Positions 11,828 to 23,271 of a stretch of DNA of 64,000 nt are shown in pieces. The DNA is from Marchantia polymorpha subsp. ruderalis. Lineage: Eukaryota > Streptophyta > Marchantiopsida > Marchantiales > Marchantiaceae. Position 1 is the first letter of the stretch, and every line of letters starts with the position of its first letter. Both the position numbers and the translations under genes were made by a program. Under the pieces are notes generated by a model. That model ran no database searches. It was not told where the DNA came from and saw only the letters and a program-made list of their open reading frames with translations. The DNA lies in contig AP031356.1 in the NCBI GenBank assembly GCA_037833965.1, forward strand, positions 25,256,501 to 25,320,500. Direction: 5' to 3'.

Positions 11828-14800
11828 GCAATGCATGATGTAAGAATCCTGTTCTCTTGAATAATATATGGTCTGAAAATTGTGAATATTGAAATAAATA
11901 TAATTTCATGAGAGAAACGTTCTCAATGCTTGATATTTGAGATATCATGTAATTAAAGCTAACATAGGTGTACGGATAATTACATGTATCTGTTCAGTTG
12001 AATCCAAGTACTTTAAAAAAAATCGATTTCGAAAATCTACAGGAGAGAAGATAAATCTGGATGATACACTTAAAGTGAATACTATGGTAAAATACCTGAG
12101 TCTTTACCTAAATTACGATGCAATGAAAGTAAGAATCCATGCGCACAAAATCATACAGACTTTATCAATGTCTTCGCATCAAAACAACAACGAAAATAAT
12201 ACGTGTTTATATACATAAATAGTATTTCATATTTATTCATGGTAGAGAGCATTATCCAAGGAATATGCACAATAGCTAGAGATATCTATAACAAATATAA
12301 AGTACATGGACTACAGCAAGATTTTAGTCAATTGCCTTTTGATTAATATGAAGTGCAGGAAACCCCGTTTAAAATGCTGAAACTGAATATATCATATGGA
12401 ATCATGAAAGAGAAAGAAAGAAACATCCAAAATGTATCTATATCACAAACATCAAGCAGGCTTGTGGAAACACATTAAGAGACAAGTCAATTTTTATAAG
12501 ATGACTATCAAATTACCTAAAGTAGATTTAAACTTACTTAAGAACAATTTATATTTAAGATGCATTTTTAAATCTTTCTTCTGGAGAAATATTAATTATT
12601 CTTAAGTTGATTAAAAAATATTTTGTCCTCCATGATGTGTTTGTCTTAAAATTCATGCTTGAAATGGAAAAAATATTTTTTCTCAATTTCTCTTATATTC
12701 ATTATTGCAAGTTAGATAAATCTTTCATGTATAAAATACAACTTGGGGCAATAAATACAATAATGCCAGCAAAAATTTAGAATATTTTTTTCAATAATAT
12801 CATTTGAAATGTGACTACCGTTATATTGCAATATGTTGTTATGAATGAAATTATAGATAATAAAGATTCAATATGAAATGAATTTATATATAACACATAT
12901 CATATTTAAAATATGATATAAGTATAATTATAGAAAAGAAGAAATAGGAAATGCATACATAAAAAAATGTCACAAATATTGCATCAATGTCAAATGGAAA
13001 TCACGTCCAATCTTAAAAGCTAAATTGTGTTTGTGTAGAAATTTTTATAAAGATATTCAGTCGTATACTTTTTCATTCATTGTAAGGAAAAGAACTAATT
13101 ATAACATGAACAGGTGTATGTTGTCATTGCATTTTCAAGGAAAAAATATATAGAATTTTGCAACTATCATTTACATATTCATGAAAATGACGGCCGGTAG
13201 CAATCAAGCCCCAAGAAATATGAAAACCTATAATGTTTTGCAGCATACATGCTAACTTTACATAATTCAGCAAATAATGTCAAGATAGAATAAGTCAAAG
13301 TAGATAGTGAAATTTTTTTATGAAAATATCTTTTAGAGGGTAAAACTGGTAAAAAATCACATAGGCAATCAACGAAGTCAGATAAATCAAGGGAGTCAAA
13401 ATCGTGAGTCAGAGAAAATATTCTATGAAAAATAGAACTTGTCTTGAAACCAAAATCAGATGTTCAAGGTGGTACAAATGGAGTACATGAGGACTAAAAG
13501 TGAGTTTAATGTGTTCAATTTGAAGAAAATAAGTCACTTCATCAATGGAGTATCATTTCTCTGCAACCTACATGACAAAAAACTAAATAGGTTTGCTAAA
13601 TCTAACACACACAAAGCTCTAATGCAAATAATGAATTTGAAGATATCAATGCTAATGGGTAGGAATGTCAAATTAATAGATAGGAGAAGTAAAATCCATA
13701 AAATATATGAAGTATGAGAAACTCATTTAGTAAATATGTAAAGTTTCAAATAATTCACCTTTAGCTTCACAATCCCTATGCATAAGAAAACATAGAAGTC
13801 CTTCGAAGCTAGTAGATACAAAGATCTACATATGTAAAGAAAGATCTACAAATGAAAAACCCCAATATACAGAAAAATACTAGTATATGAAGATAATTGA
13901 TTTCAAGAAGAAGTAGAAAGAAATCAAATGTTTCATCAAGATGACTTGAAGGAAATAAAATGTATACTAGGCAAACATAATTTCTTTGTTATAAGAAGTG
14001 CAATTTACTCTAAGACACTAAGCAATATTGGATACTCTTTTGTTATGACTAAAGTCTACAACATTTGCAATTTGATTATCATACACAAATTTTCTCAAGA
14101 ACTTTCTACCAAAATTGATTTGGATTGTCTCTTGAGTGTATGAAAGGGCTACGAGTCATTTTTTTCAAAAAAGGTTGCCACTCTACAATACCTTGCGGGA
14201 TATACGGGAGGAAGCAAGGGTTAACTTGGAGCATATAGGATTTAACAACACGCGAGTTAAGAGTATTAGCCCATGAGTTCAAACGATTTTATATACTCCA
14301 AAATATGAAAATTGGAAATCAATGACAAGGAATCAAGTTGAGCAAGATATTTTTGCGAGCATGAATATCATATTGCATTCACATATTTTGAATATGAAAG
14401 TTGGTGCACATAGGTTTTACAACATGGTGTAAGCTCGACAAGTCAGACACATTCACCGCAATATGTCTACAATGTGAATCAAAACTTGAAACAATAATTT
14501 ATGTCATGGACTTCATGATGTAGAAAGAGTGATGAGCAGCTCTATGTAGATTAGATATATTCATATTTGTGCCGAATCAAAGCAAATTATGCACAAATCC
14601 ATAATGAAATTAATCATCATTGTTTACTGAAAACCCAAGACAGACATTCTATCGAATTCAATTCAATTTTATAGAGGAATGACTTATTTTCAGCAAGATC
14701 TTACAAAAAAAAGAATTCTATTTGAAGCTTATTCATCAATTTCAACCAGAACTTCTCACAAAAATAACTCGACATAAGAAATTTCAGATGTAAGTAAGTT

Positions 14801-16440
14801 TCTCTCAACCACATATTCATGATAGCATCAAGTGGATGTATTTCCGATTTGACTGAATCTCAAGTTCGAGGCCTCAGCCCGATCCACTCCATGAACTCTT
14901 TTGAGATGTATCTTGCCTGTGTATAGTACCCACTATCTGAATGACTCTCTCTTTTTTGGTCTCCACGAGCTAACGTAACAGACAGTAGATAGCAAGGTTA
15001 AGTACAACCACGAGAATGTTTCTTGCATGTACCTGAAACAAGAATTATCTCAAAAATAATATCATCGGCACTAAAAGGTGTTTGCAATCGAGTGATTGAC
15101 AAATTGAAAGATGTCATGTGCGTCAGCACCGCGTTCTAACGTTTTGCAGTTCCAGCCATTTAGAAATTTTTCTTTCTGAAACTACTTGAGAAATTATTTT
15201 GAGATTAGGGATTCAAGAGATTCAAAATTAGGGAGTCATCTATTTTTTAAATGCCCAATGTACATAGGATTGGTGATGATAGTGTCTTATAACCTCAAGT
15301 CATCTAGGCATAAATTAGGGAGCTTGCTTCACAACTTTTAAAAACTCTTAGGTACTTAGTCACATATAAATGCAGGGTTCTTTGAAGCAGAAATATACCA
15401 TCGCATGTTAGAAATATATAACTTAGTGAAGCTAATACAAAAAAATAATTTAATAACGCTATTAATATAGCAAAACTATAAATTTTGATACTCATGATGT
15501 AATGAAGGACTAGGTATTAAAAACATCATATTGAACAAAAATAAGGCACAACTATTAAAATGTTCCAATATTACAAATAATTTAAAATAGACTATGCAAA
15601 CTAAAAAAATAGTAATAAAATATTTTGAAGTATAATGAATGTGATGTTTGGTGAGGTAACATTTATCATGTCCAAAGTGCAGAAGGGTACATATATTCTA
15701 TTCTTCAGATATATAACTAGATAAATGTATTCCATTGCATTAATGGTAGTGAACCATTCATAATTGATTATACATTGAGATGACTCAATGTATGAAAATT
15801 CCAAGATACACGAGTTTATATCTTTGTTGTACTAGATATATGTAACATAGACTAATGAGAATCGGCTTGATGCAATGATATAAGTTTGATCTATCAAGGT
15901 AAAGTTTTGGAGACTAGAGAGGAAAGAAAAAAAATCTCTTGAGGCAAAATAATTTACGTATTACAACCTTTATAAGGAAAAAATAATTTCATTTTGCATG
16001 TTTAGCATACTTTTCAATGATAAAAAAAATTTTTAATCACAAAGAAAGAAATTGATATGAAGAAGCCAAAAAATGCCAAAGGTGTTTGTGTAATCCATCA
16101 AAAATAAACATAGCTCATCGTGGTAGAAATTAAGTGATATATCTCATCTTCTCTTACCAAAATCACACACTAGAAGATCATTACTTGGATGAAGTGGTGA
16201 AGATATTCATTATCTTACTATGAAAGGTTCTTGAAAGTGCAAAATTCATGTTAAACTGATGAGCAATACTTAATTTCAAAAACATTATTCGTCAATTTTC
16301 ATATATATAATACATTCTCATGAAGGGAGTGTGTCTAGATATGTGAAGATAAGATGTTTATATCTTAATTAAGTTCCAAGGATATTATCAATTGTTGTAG
16401 ATCAAGATCTTAGATGTCCAAAGAAATACATGATATATAT
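11828..16440. other. AT-rich gene-free block
   Basis: Strongly AT-rich sequence without an identifiable gene. Several 60-93-aa frames (11937-12218, 13460-13717, 13928-14143) are rich in Lys, Asn and Ile, as chance frames in AT-rich DNA are. At 14440-14510 (plus) a C-x2-C plus ETI pattern faintly recalls the zinc-finger end of LINE reverse transcriptases, but I cannot extend it. Old decayed transposons are the likely source; I could not assign a class. Confidence 0.45.
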
Positions 16441-16820
16441 AGGGGACGACTAGGGCCACACCCGTTTTTGCTACGGCCACACCCGCCCACTAATTACCAT
16501 GCCCATGCCCGCTTTTGCTACTACCCAAGCGGACTTTTGCCACTACGCTCAACCGTCAAACTCATACTCGATGCAATTGTCGGGTTTGAAGCGAGCGCAA
16601 CCGTCGCATTCAAAGCTGCAGGGCACATTCTTGAGCTGCAACGATGCCCAACAAGGCCACAACGTCCGCACGTCTCCTTCCTCTTCTGGGCCACTGATGG
16701 ATCGACGGATTCAAATCCAGATGGATCCCTGCGCGTGGCCGAACTTCGTTGGTCCGGACGATTCCGAGATCCTCGTGGGTGTGGCCGTAGCAAAAGCGGG
16801 TGTGGCCCTAGTCTTCCCCT
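16441..16820. mobile_element. 380-bp non-autonomous element with 44-bp terminal inverted repeats (MITE-like)
   Basis: The left end (16441-16484) and the reverse complement of the right end (16777-16820) match at 42 of 44 positions, both beginning agggga. Each arm contains the motif ggccacaccc twice, separated by ttttgctac, so the terminus is itself a short direct repeat. The element is clearly GC-rich inside AT-rich flanks and is bordered by atatatat runs on both sides, fitting insertion into a TA-type target. The exact target duplication cannot be read in the AT run. No transposase is encoded. Long open frames on both strands (119-142 aa) arise from the GC-rich, stop-poor sequence, and the peptide RGRLGPHP appears on both strands because of the inverted repeats. 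The superfamily is not determinable from the sequence alone. Confidence 0.85.
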
Positions 16821-19800
16821 ATATATATATATCGACACGTAGCCTGTCAATCTTATAACATAAATTTTGTTACTTAATTACTCAACTAAGTTAATTTGCA
16901 TAGGATGTAGATTTAGTAAAATCAATCCAAAGAGTAGAAACTAGAACAATATCGCCCTTCCACAAAGTGGAAATGAGCGAAGAAACTACTTCCTACAGCA
17001 ATTTGTTATTATAACGCATACAAAATGGCACCATACAAGATGACACCCCATAAACATTTCATTCATGTAGCGTACTTACTGTTGATGAGTGGTTGGGATG
17101 CTAAGGAGTATATAGACTTCTTAATAAAAATAGTTAGTACTTCATAGGTAAATTCGTACATATTTCTAGCTACATACTACCCGCTCTGTTTCATCAATGT
17201 AGGTCTTGATGGGGTCTTTCCACATTACTCGGTTTTCTATTGATGAAAGTAGGGAGAATGGAGTCGACGACCAAACACAAAGGAAGAAAAAGTTGGAACG
17301 GAGCGAATGATATAAATATTTATCAAGCGACTCAATGATCATGTAGAAGAGTTAATGCTTTGCTTGGATGTTTCCACAATAGATCGGTTAATGATAGAAG
17401 GAATGATTGTCTCAAAGTAGAAAGAGCAACGAGAAGCGACTCACAAGAACCACCAGTTCTTTTGAATATCGAGACTGAGTCGTTTGTAAGAAGGTTAATT
17501 GGCTGGTACGAGCCGAGTAGCCACATAGCAGGTGCAGCTCCTGTCAGACACTTTTCTTGTCCCATGACGTGTCGACACCGCCAAGTCTTAAATCTTAATA
17601 CGCAGTTACTGTAATCTATAGTGTGCATCATGTCACAGGCACCTGGTCAGCGTGGTGTGAAGGCTAAGTTCGTTGTCTGCTAATCTTGGATGGGAATGCC
17701 CTGGATTCCTTAGTGCATCAGAAATGTTCCTTACTATTGCCCTGTTTCCCGGTTTAAAATCTACAAAGGAAGAAGAAGAAGAGGTAACACATGTCTTCTG
17801 TCTGTCAACTAGATAAACAGAGGGCAACCAGATAAAGCGTAGGCGGGAGAGAGTTTCTTCTCGACAAAAGAACACAAGCCTATCGTGAAGAAGTTGTCCA
17901 GAAAAGCCTCTACGTACTCCCCGGATGGCCCAGAAGATCTAATCCGCCGATGTGAGGCGAGGAAGGCTCTGACCACGTTCTGCTTACTAGGGAACTTGTG
18001 CAAGGAAGTTCCTATTAGGCATTAACCTTCAGTTTTTCCCGCGAACAAAATCCTGGATCTGCTCGGTGGATTGTCGCTGAGAACTTGCTGGAAGCTCGTA
18101 GCGAGAATCTGTGCACCTTCTCAAAATTGATGCGACAACGGGTGGTGGCGTGCGTTCCAACTTCCGGTGACTGCGAAGAAAGTTCTGACTGCGTCCATAA
18201 GTTCCGCTGCCCGATTCGGACGTCGGCGTTCTACGGCAGGGTTCAAACTTGTTTACGCATGTTGCCCAATCCAATGAAAAGGCCACACGCGGCAGATCCC
18301 GAACTCCTCTTTTGTACTGTACTGGGTGCATCCTCGTACGACTTTATGGGGTCGTCCCCTCGATTTTTGTATATTACTCACTACCCCCCATAATCTGAAG
18401 CAATTAAATGGATATCCAGTTCGTATTACACAAGGGCCATTACTGTGACCCACGTTGCGCTGCCGGATTAGGTGACTGGACACTTCGGGGCTATTTCTCC
18501 CCACAAGGCGTAAAATCACTACACGGTTGCTTGACCTGCCGCAACCTCTGGACATGTCACGCAAAGTACGTGTGAGCCCGAAATTGCCGTGACGGCCGGA
18601 AGTCTTTGTCTACTCTCGGGATGCAAAACTATCCAAGTGTGCGTCTGCAGTATCGGATTACGTGACTGTGCGTTGACGCGCGGCGGATGCGGCGTCGAAT
18701 CTTCAAAATACGGTACAATATTGCCACACGCACAAGAGCTGCGGAGTTTCTTGGCCTGATGCGTCCCGGTCAATGTAGATTTGCGGTTCGAGTGAGAAGG
18801 CAGTTGGTCAGTGTTAGTTGAAGATGCCATGCCGGAAAGAAGGAAGCGATGCGCGTGGCAGGTGTACCAGAAACAAATTCGCGGAGTTCAAAATGTTAGC
18901 GTTCTGCGGCAACACGAAGGAGCTGGACGTGACGGAAAGTGGACGACGGAAATAGCTGTTACGCATTCGCGAACCCATGTGACTGGAGGAAGGATATAAA
19001 ATTCCCACCGGTCTTATATTCCGTGTCGATAAGGATTTCCGAAAAGGTGTGTTGGGGTGCGGGCTTCAATGATAAGCAAGACACTGTACTGTACCGCATT
19101 GCGTGGGGTGACGGAGTGCAGCGGCTAACGTACCCGTCGCGCCTTCTTCTGAGCAATCTCCATGCCGGACCCACCCACGTCGCAACTGACCGCTTGTGGG
19201 TTCCCGGTCATGTCGCAAGTTCATCGCTTCAGAGCAGTTCCGGTAGGACTCGACTGCCTTATATTGCAGAAATATCACCGATATGTTCTTTGACCCATAG
19301 CTTGAGAACCAGTTTCTCGCCCGTCACAAACTTCTTTCCTCCACTGGTAGTAGTTCATAATTACATCTGTCCCTGTACAACAATCAGTACATAATAAAGA
19401 TAAGAAGTGGCCCATAATAGAATTCATATGTGAGTCTTAATCGACCTCAACGTGTTACATCTTTTAGTCCTCATTTCATTTTAACAACGAGACAGTTCTT
19501 AGGTATTTATCATGCCCATCATGACTAAATGTGTCAATAAAGCACGGGATGTAACTAAGGGAGTGAAGTGGAGAGTGAAGATTAGGGTAGTACCTTGTGA
19601 TGAGTTTTTCACTCATTGAATGATAATGCATGTTTTTTTCAAAAGTGTTTTTATCAGTATCTAAAATAAAAATCATTCAGAATTACACAATAATCTCTTT
19701 TTTTAGATTTTTGACCAATGGTTTATGACAAACGGTTTTAGTCTTTGTTCTTTGTTTTTGTGGTTCTATTGGGATCGTGTACACTATGTAGGATTAAAAA

Positions 19801-21230
19801 AATAAAATATAGGAAAAAATTTAATTTTATATAGTTTTTCTGTATGAGGTGGTACATACTTCCGTTTTCTATATATTTTGCATATGAGTAGAAACACACA
19901 GAAATACAATCTGTCCTAATGTGAATCTTTCTGCAATCTATAGTTTTGTTCATGGAATTGTGCTTGTGCAAATCAATTTGGATTACATCAAGTCAAATAT
20001 ATCATAATATTTCGCTTTGCAAGGGATGAAGACAAATAAGGATTAAAAAACTTATATCTATGATGCTCATTTGAGTAGTTTTTTATTGTAAAAGTTTTCA
20101 AATCATTCACAACAAATATTTCGTGCTTTAATTTTGTTGATGTTTGACTGAAATATTTGGCTAAATTGTTAGTATAACACTAAATTTGCATCAATCGTTG
20201 TGCATCTGGTTTTTTATTATAAAATAAACCATTATAATCATTTAACTTCCTTAAACATCCTTTAACATCATATCATTTTATGATGTTTAGGGATAATTTT
20301 ATTCCATATAATCATAAAACCTGAAACAAAATTTCAACATGAAATCAATTGTATCAAAATAATTATCAATTTCTTGTATTTTTAAATTTATAAAAAGTTT
20401 ATTCAATACAAGTAACATTCTAGTTTTTTTAATTTATTTTTCTAAAATATATTCATATTCACATGATTTATTTTTTAAAAAAAATATTGTCTAAGTTTTT
20501 GTTCAAATTAAAATGCATGCTAGTAACTTCTAACTTGATAATGCATTATTTACATACATCATCAATTAATTAATAAAAACTATTTTGCTTTTTTTTAATT
20601 ATAGTTCTTTCATTTACATCCTTATTTATTATGTGTATTATTACATTGCTTTTGATGCACAATTTTGAGCTACAAGGATGTCAAGAAATGGCTTTGACAC
20701 ACAATGAGAGAATGCTCAAAATCATATCTTATCAAATGCAGAAAAGTTGCTTTATTTGATCAATCAACAGATCGATATTTCAATCAATCAATTCAGATAT
20801 TTTCGTACTTTTACATGAAGTAGTAGTTCATACGATACATATTAGAGTAACTAAAATTAAAGCATGCACATATAGCATGATTACAATATTTCATCTAATT
20901 AGATAAGTATAAAAAAAGATATGATAGTTAAGACTTCATAATGTCATGATGTGTTAGATTTTATACAAATATTAAAGCAGATTAATGAAGATGAATCATA
21001 TTCATAGAGATTAGAACATATTTGATTTTATCAAAATGGTATAGAACAATATGAAAAATTTATTTCATAGCAGTGATTTCGATTATGAATTTCAATTTGA
21101 GAAAAACGAGAATTTCATCTATGTTTTTTTAATCATATATTATTATGCATACACGTAAAACATTCATAAGATTACATTCACCTACTGTATATACTGGAAT
21201 GTTTACACGTATCTTGTAAAGTTCGCAAAC
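16821..21230. other. Gene-poor stretch with a GC-richer island at about 17.4-19.4 kb
   Basis: The stretch starts with an (AT)n run next to the MITE-like element. Between 17.36 and 19.4 kb composition is higher in GC and open frames of 80-151 aa occur on both strands (for example 18939-19394 plus, 151 aa). None carries a recognisable motif, signal peptide or paired splice sites that I trust. From 19.4 to 21.2 kb the DNA is very AT-rich with no gene. The island may be an old gene or transposon remnant. Confidence 0.45.
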
Positions 21231-21234
21231 GAGG

Positions 21235-22221
21235 TTAAAGACGTGCAAAAGTCCAGCAAAGAGCAAATGTTGTTGAGGGAATGTGCATCCCCTCAACAGC
21301 ATTTATGAGGCTACTCAAACAGCATGCTACTCGTGCCACATTCTTCCAACCGCGGTATACTGTGTGTCTCCAAAGGAAAGACCTACATTGGTCGCATGTG
21401 AGAACTGCGTCCAACTGCAATACCCGCCGAGTTCCAGTAGACAATCGAAAAGGTGCAACAATACTTTCCCAACCGCTGGAACTTATGACCGAGAACGGGA
21501 GCCAGTCACCAGGTACGAGGTGACCGGACAGGACAGGCATCATCACATTAGATTCTGACACTGCTGAGATGGAGGGACTGTCGGTAGGGGACTCGTCAGG
21601 CGAATTCAGCAAAACGGGCGCAGCCGCCGAAGAATAGCGACCCATCTCCGCGATATGCGAGCATGATCCAAGCTGCAGTCTCGAGTGCGGATTCATCGTG
21701 CACCTGGTGGCACATTTCGCGGCTTTCGCCATCGGAAAAGGCCGACATCGGCCGAGGAAACGGTCTTGAGGTGCCACATCCCAATCACCTTATCGCCGAT
21801 TTGCACAGATGGCAATCATTGGCCGATCCCCCAGACTTCCCCGAGCTGGTCATGGTGCTATCATGGCGTGCCCGACGGAATTGACAGCCACTCCGACTAT
21901 CTTTGGGCTATACTCGGCGGCGTGATATCAGGTGTCGTGGACTCGATCCCCCCGCAACACCCCTTCACGGTCTGCTGCATTCAAAGCTGCTCCTCCTTCC
22001 CGACGATAAAACCAACTGACCTTGCTCTCTCTTTCCATCGTCACCACCAGCTCCTCCACTGTTCCGCCAACCTCCGAGTTCGAAATCGTTCCCTAGCTCA
22101 GCCCAAAGTATCCTGAGAGCTGAAACATCCGCCACCATCACCGTCAGAGAGCTTCGCATCTGGAGCAAGAAGCTCGTGGCTTTCACTGCCCGACTGCCAT
22201 TCTTAGAAGCAATTCTTAGCA
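21235..22221. other. GC-rich region upstream of EXO paralog 4, with unassigned ORFs
   Basis: GC-rich interval directly before EXO paralog 4, presumably its promoter and leader. It carries a 180-aa minus-strand frame (21235-21777) and a 143-aa plus-strand frame (21685-22116) that overlap each other. Neither resembles a known family, and the GC content alone lowers stop frequency. The minus frame starts MAPQD and is Ser/Cys-rich without a domain I recognise; it is the only one worth checking for transcripts. Confidence 0.35.
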
Positions 22222-23271
22222 ATGGTGGGATTCAGGTGTAGGAATGTGTGTGCATTGGTGGTGATAGTGTCACTGGGGCTCATGATGGGCTCTTTCCTGC
22301 CCACGAATGCAGCTGATGAGGTCGTTCATCACCATCGGACTGAGTTCAGGCATCCTACTTCCACGGTGAAGCGGTTGGCTAATGTCGGGGGATTCAAGCT
22401 GGTGGACGAGCCAACTCTGATTCTGGACTACCATTTCGGGCCCGTGATGACAGGCAGGGAGAACATGATCAAGCTTTTCGTGATATACTACGGAGATTTC
22501 TCGGCGAAGCAAAAGGCCACACTCCACTCATTCTTCAGATCGTTCTGGCACCCAAAGACGCAGCCTCCAGCTAGCCATCCCACCGTGGAGAAGTGGTGGC
22601 AGATCGCTCGTTTGTACGTGGACTTGTACAACACTCCCGTGGGAGCTAACATTGTTGCCGCAGGAGAGATCGTCGACAAGTACTCGATGGGCAAGAACCT
22701 GAACCAGACTGACATTCAGACGCTTGTCGTGGACTCCATGACGACCTTCGGGGCCGACGCGCAGTCCATTTACCTAGTCCTCACGGCTGACGATGTCCTT
22801 GTGGAAGGATTCTGCATGAATGTCTGCGGCACGCACTACTACACCTTCCCTTCCGATGCCACCAACTCGCAGATGGTCCCCTACGGCTGGATCGGAAACC
22901 CAGGCAAGCAGTGCCCGGAATTCTGCAGCTGGCCTTATGCCGCAGGTGGTGGTCTCCAGAAGGGCCTCATCCCTCCCAATGGCGACGTCGGCGTCGATGG
23001 AATGATCATCACTGTAGCCAACATTCTCGCTGGAATGGCCACCAATCCTTATGGCAATGCCTACTACCAGGGCGACGCAGGGGCTCCCCTGGAGGCTGCG
23101 GGCGCCTGCCAAGGCACTTACGGCACTGGTGCTTATCCCGGCTACCCTGGTGAGCTGCTGGTCGACAACTCCACGGGTGCTAGCTTCAATGTCTACGGAG
23201 CGAAGAATGCCAAATTCCTCGTGCCCTGGATATGGCACCCATCCACTCTTCAGTGTGCGGGCCAGGTTTGA
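22222..23271 (+). CDS. EXORDIUM-like secreted cell-wall protein (EXO paralog 4)
   Basis: Intronless gene of 349 aa with a signal peptide at residues 1-30 (basic start, hydrophobic ALVVIVSLGLMMGSF, likely cleavage after TNA). The PHI-1 domain includes LDYHFGPVMTG, KWWQIARLYVDLYN, YLVLTADDV, FCMNVCGTHYYTFPS, a QCPEFCSWPY block, LIPPNGDVGVDGMIIT and a CAGQV end, with the six family cysteines. Unlike paralogs 1-3 it keeps the longer GDAGAPLEAA loop before the ACQG cysteine. From memory, angiosperm EXORDIUM proteins also carry an APLEA motif here, so this copy looks closest to the ancestral form. Codon third positions are more GC-rich than in paralog 1. It is on the same strand as the others but 14 kb away. 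Inferred to be apoplastic and growth-related; no catalytic activity is known for the family. Confidence 0.95.
   Translation: MVGFRCRNVCALVVIVSLGLMMGSFLPTNAADEVVHHHRTEFRHPTSTVKRLANVGGFKLVDEPTLILDYHFGPVMTGRENMIKLFVIYYGDFSAKQKATLHSFFRSFWHPKTQPPASHPTVEKWWQIARLYVDLYNTPVGANIVAAGEIVDKYSMGKNLNQTDIQTLVVDSMTTFGADAQSIYLVLTADDVLVEGFCMNVCGTHYYTFPSDATNSQMVPYGWIGNPGKQCPEFCSWPYAAGGGLQKGLIPPNGDVGVDGMIITVANILAGMATNPYGNAYYQGDAGAPLEAAGACQGTYGTGAYPGYPGELLVDNSTGASFNVYGAKNAKFLVPWIWHPSTLQCAGQV

Noticed and set aside
11571..11948. 125-aa minus-strand frame with apparent repeats
   Set aside because: It is the 53-bp minisatellite read in three successive frames.
14400..14520. C-x2-C plus ETI pattern resembling a LINE zinc finger
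   Set aside because: Too short, with no reverse transcriptase motif upstream that I can read.
16414..16858. Overlapping 109-142-aa frames on both strands
   Set aside because: They lie inside the TIR element. The repeated RGRLGPHP peptide on both strands is a product of the inverted repeats and GC-rich sequence, not of coding selection.
18939..19394. 151-aa plus-strand frame
   Set aside because: No domain, no signal peptide, and overlapped by minus-strand frames of similar quality; kept only as part of the GC-rich island note.
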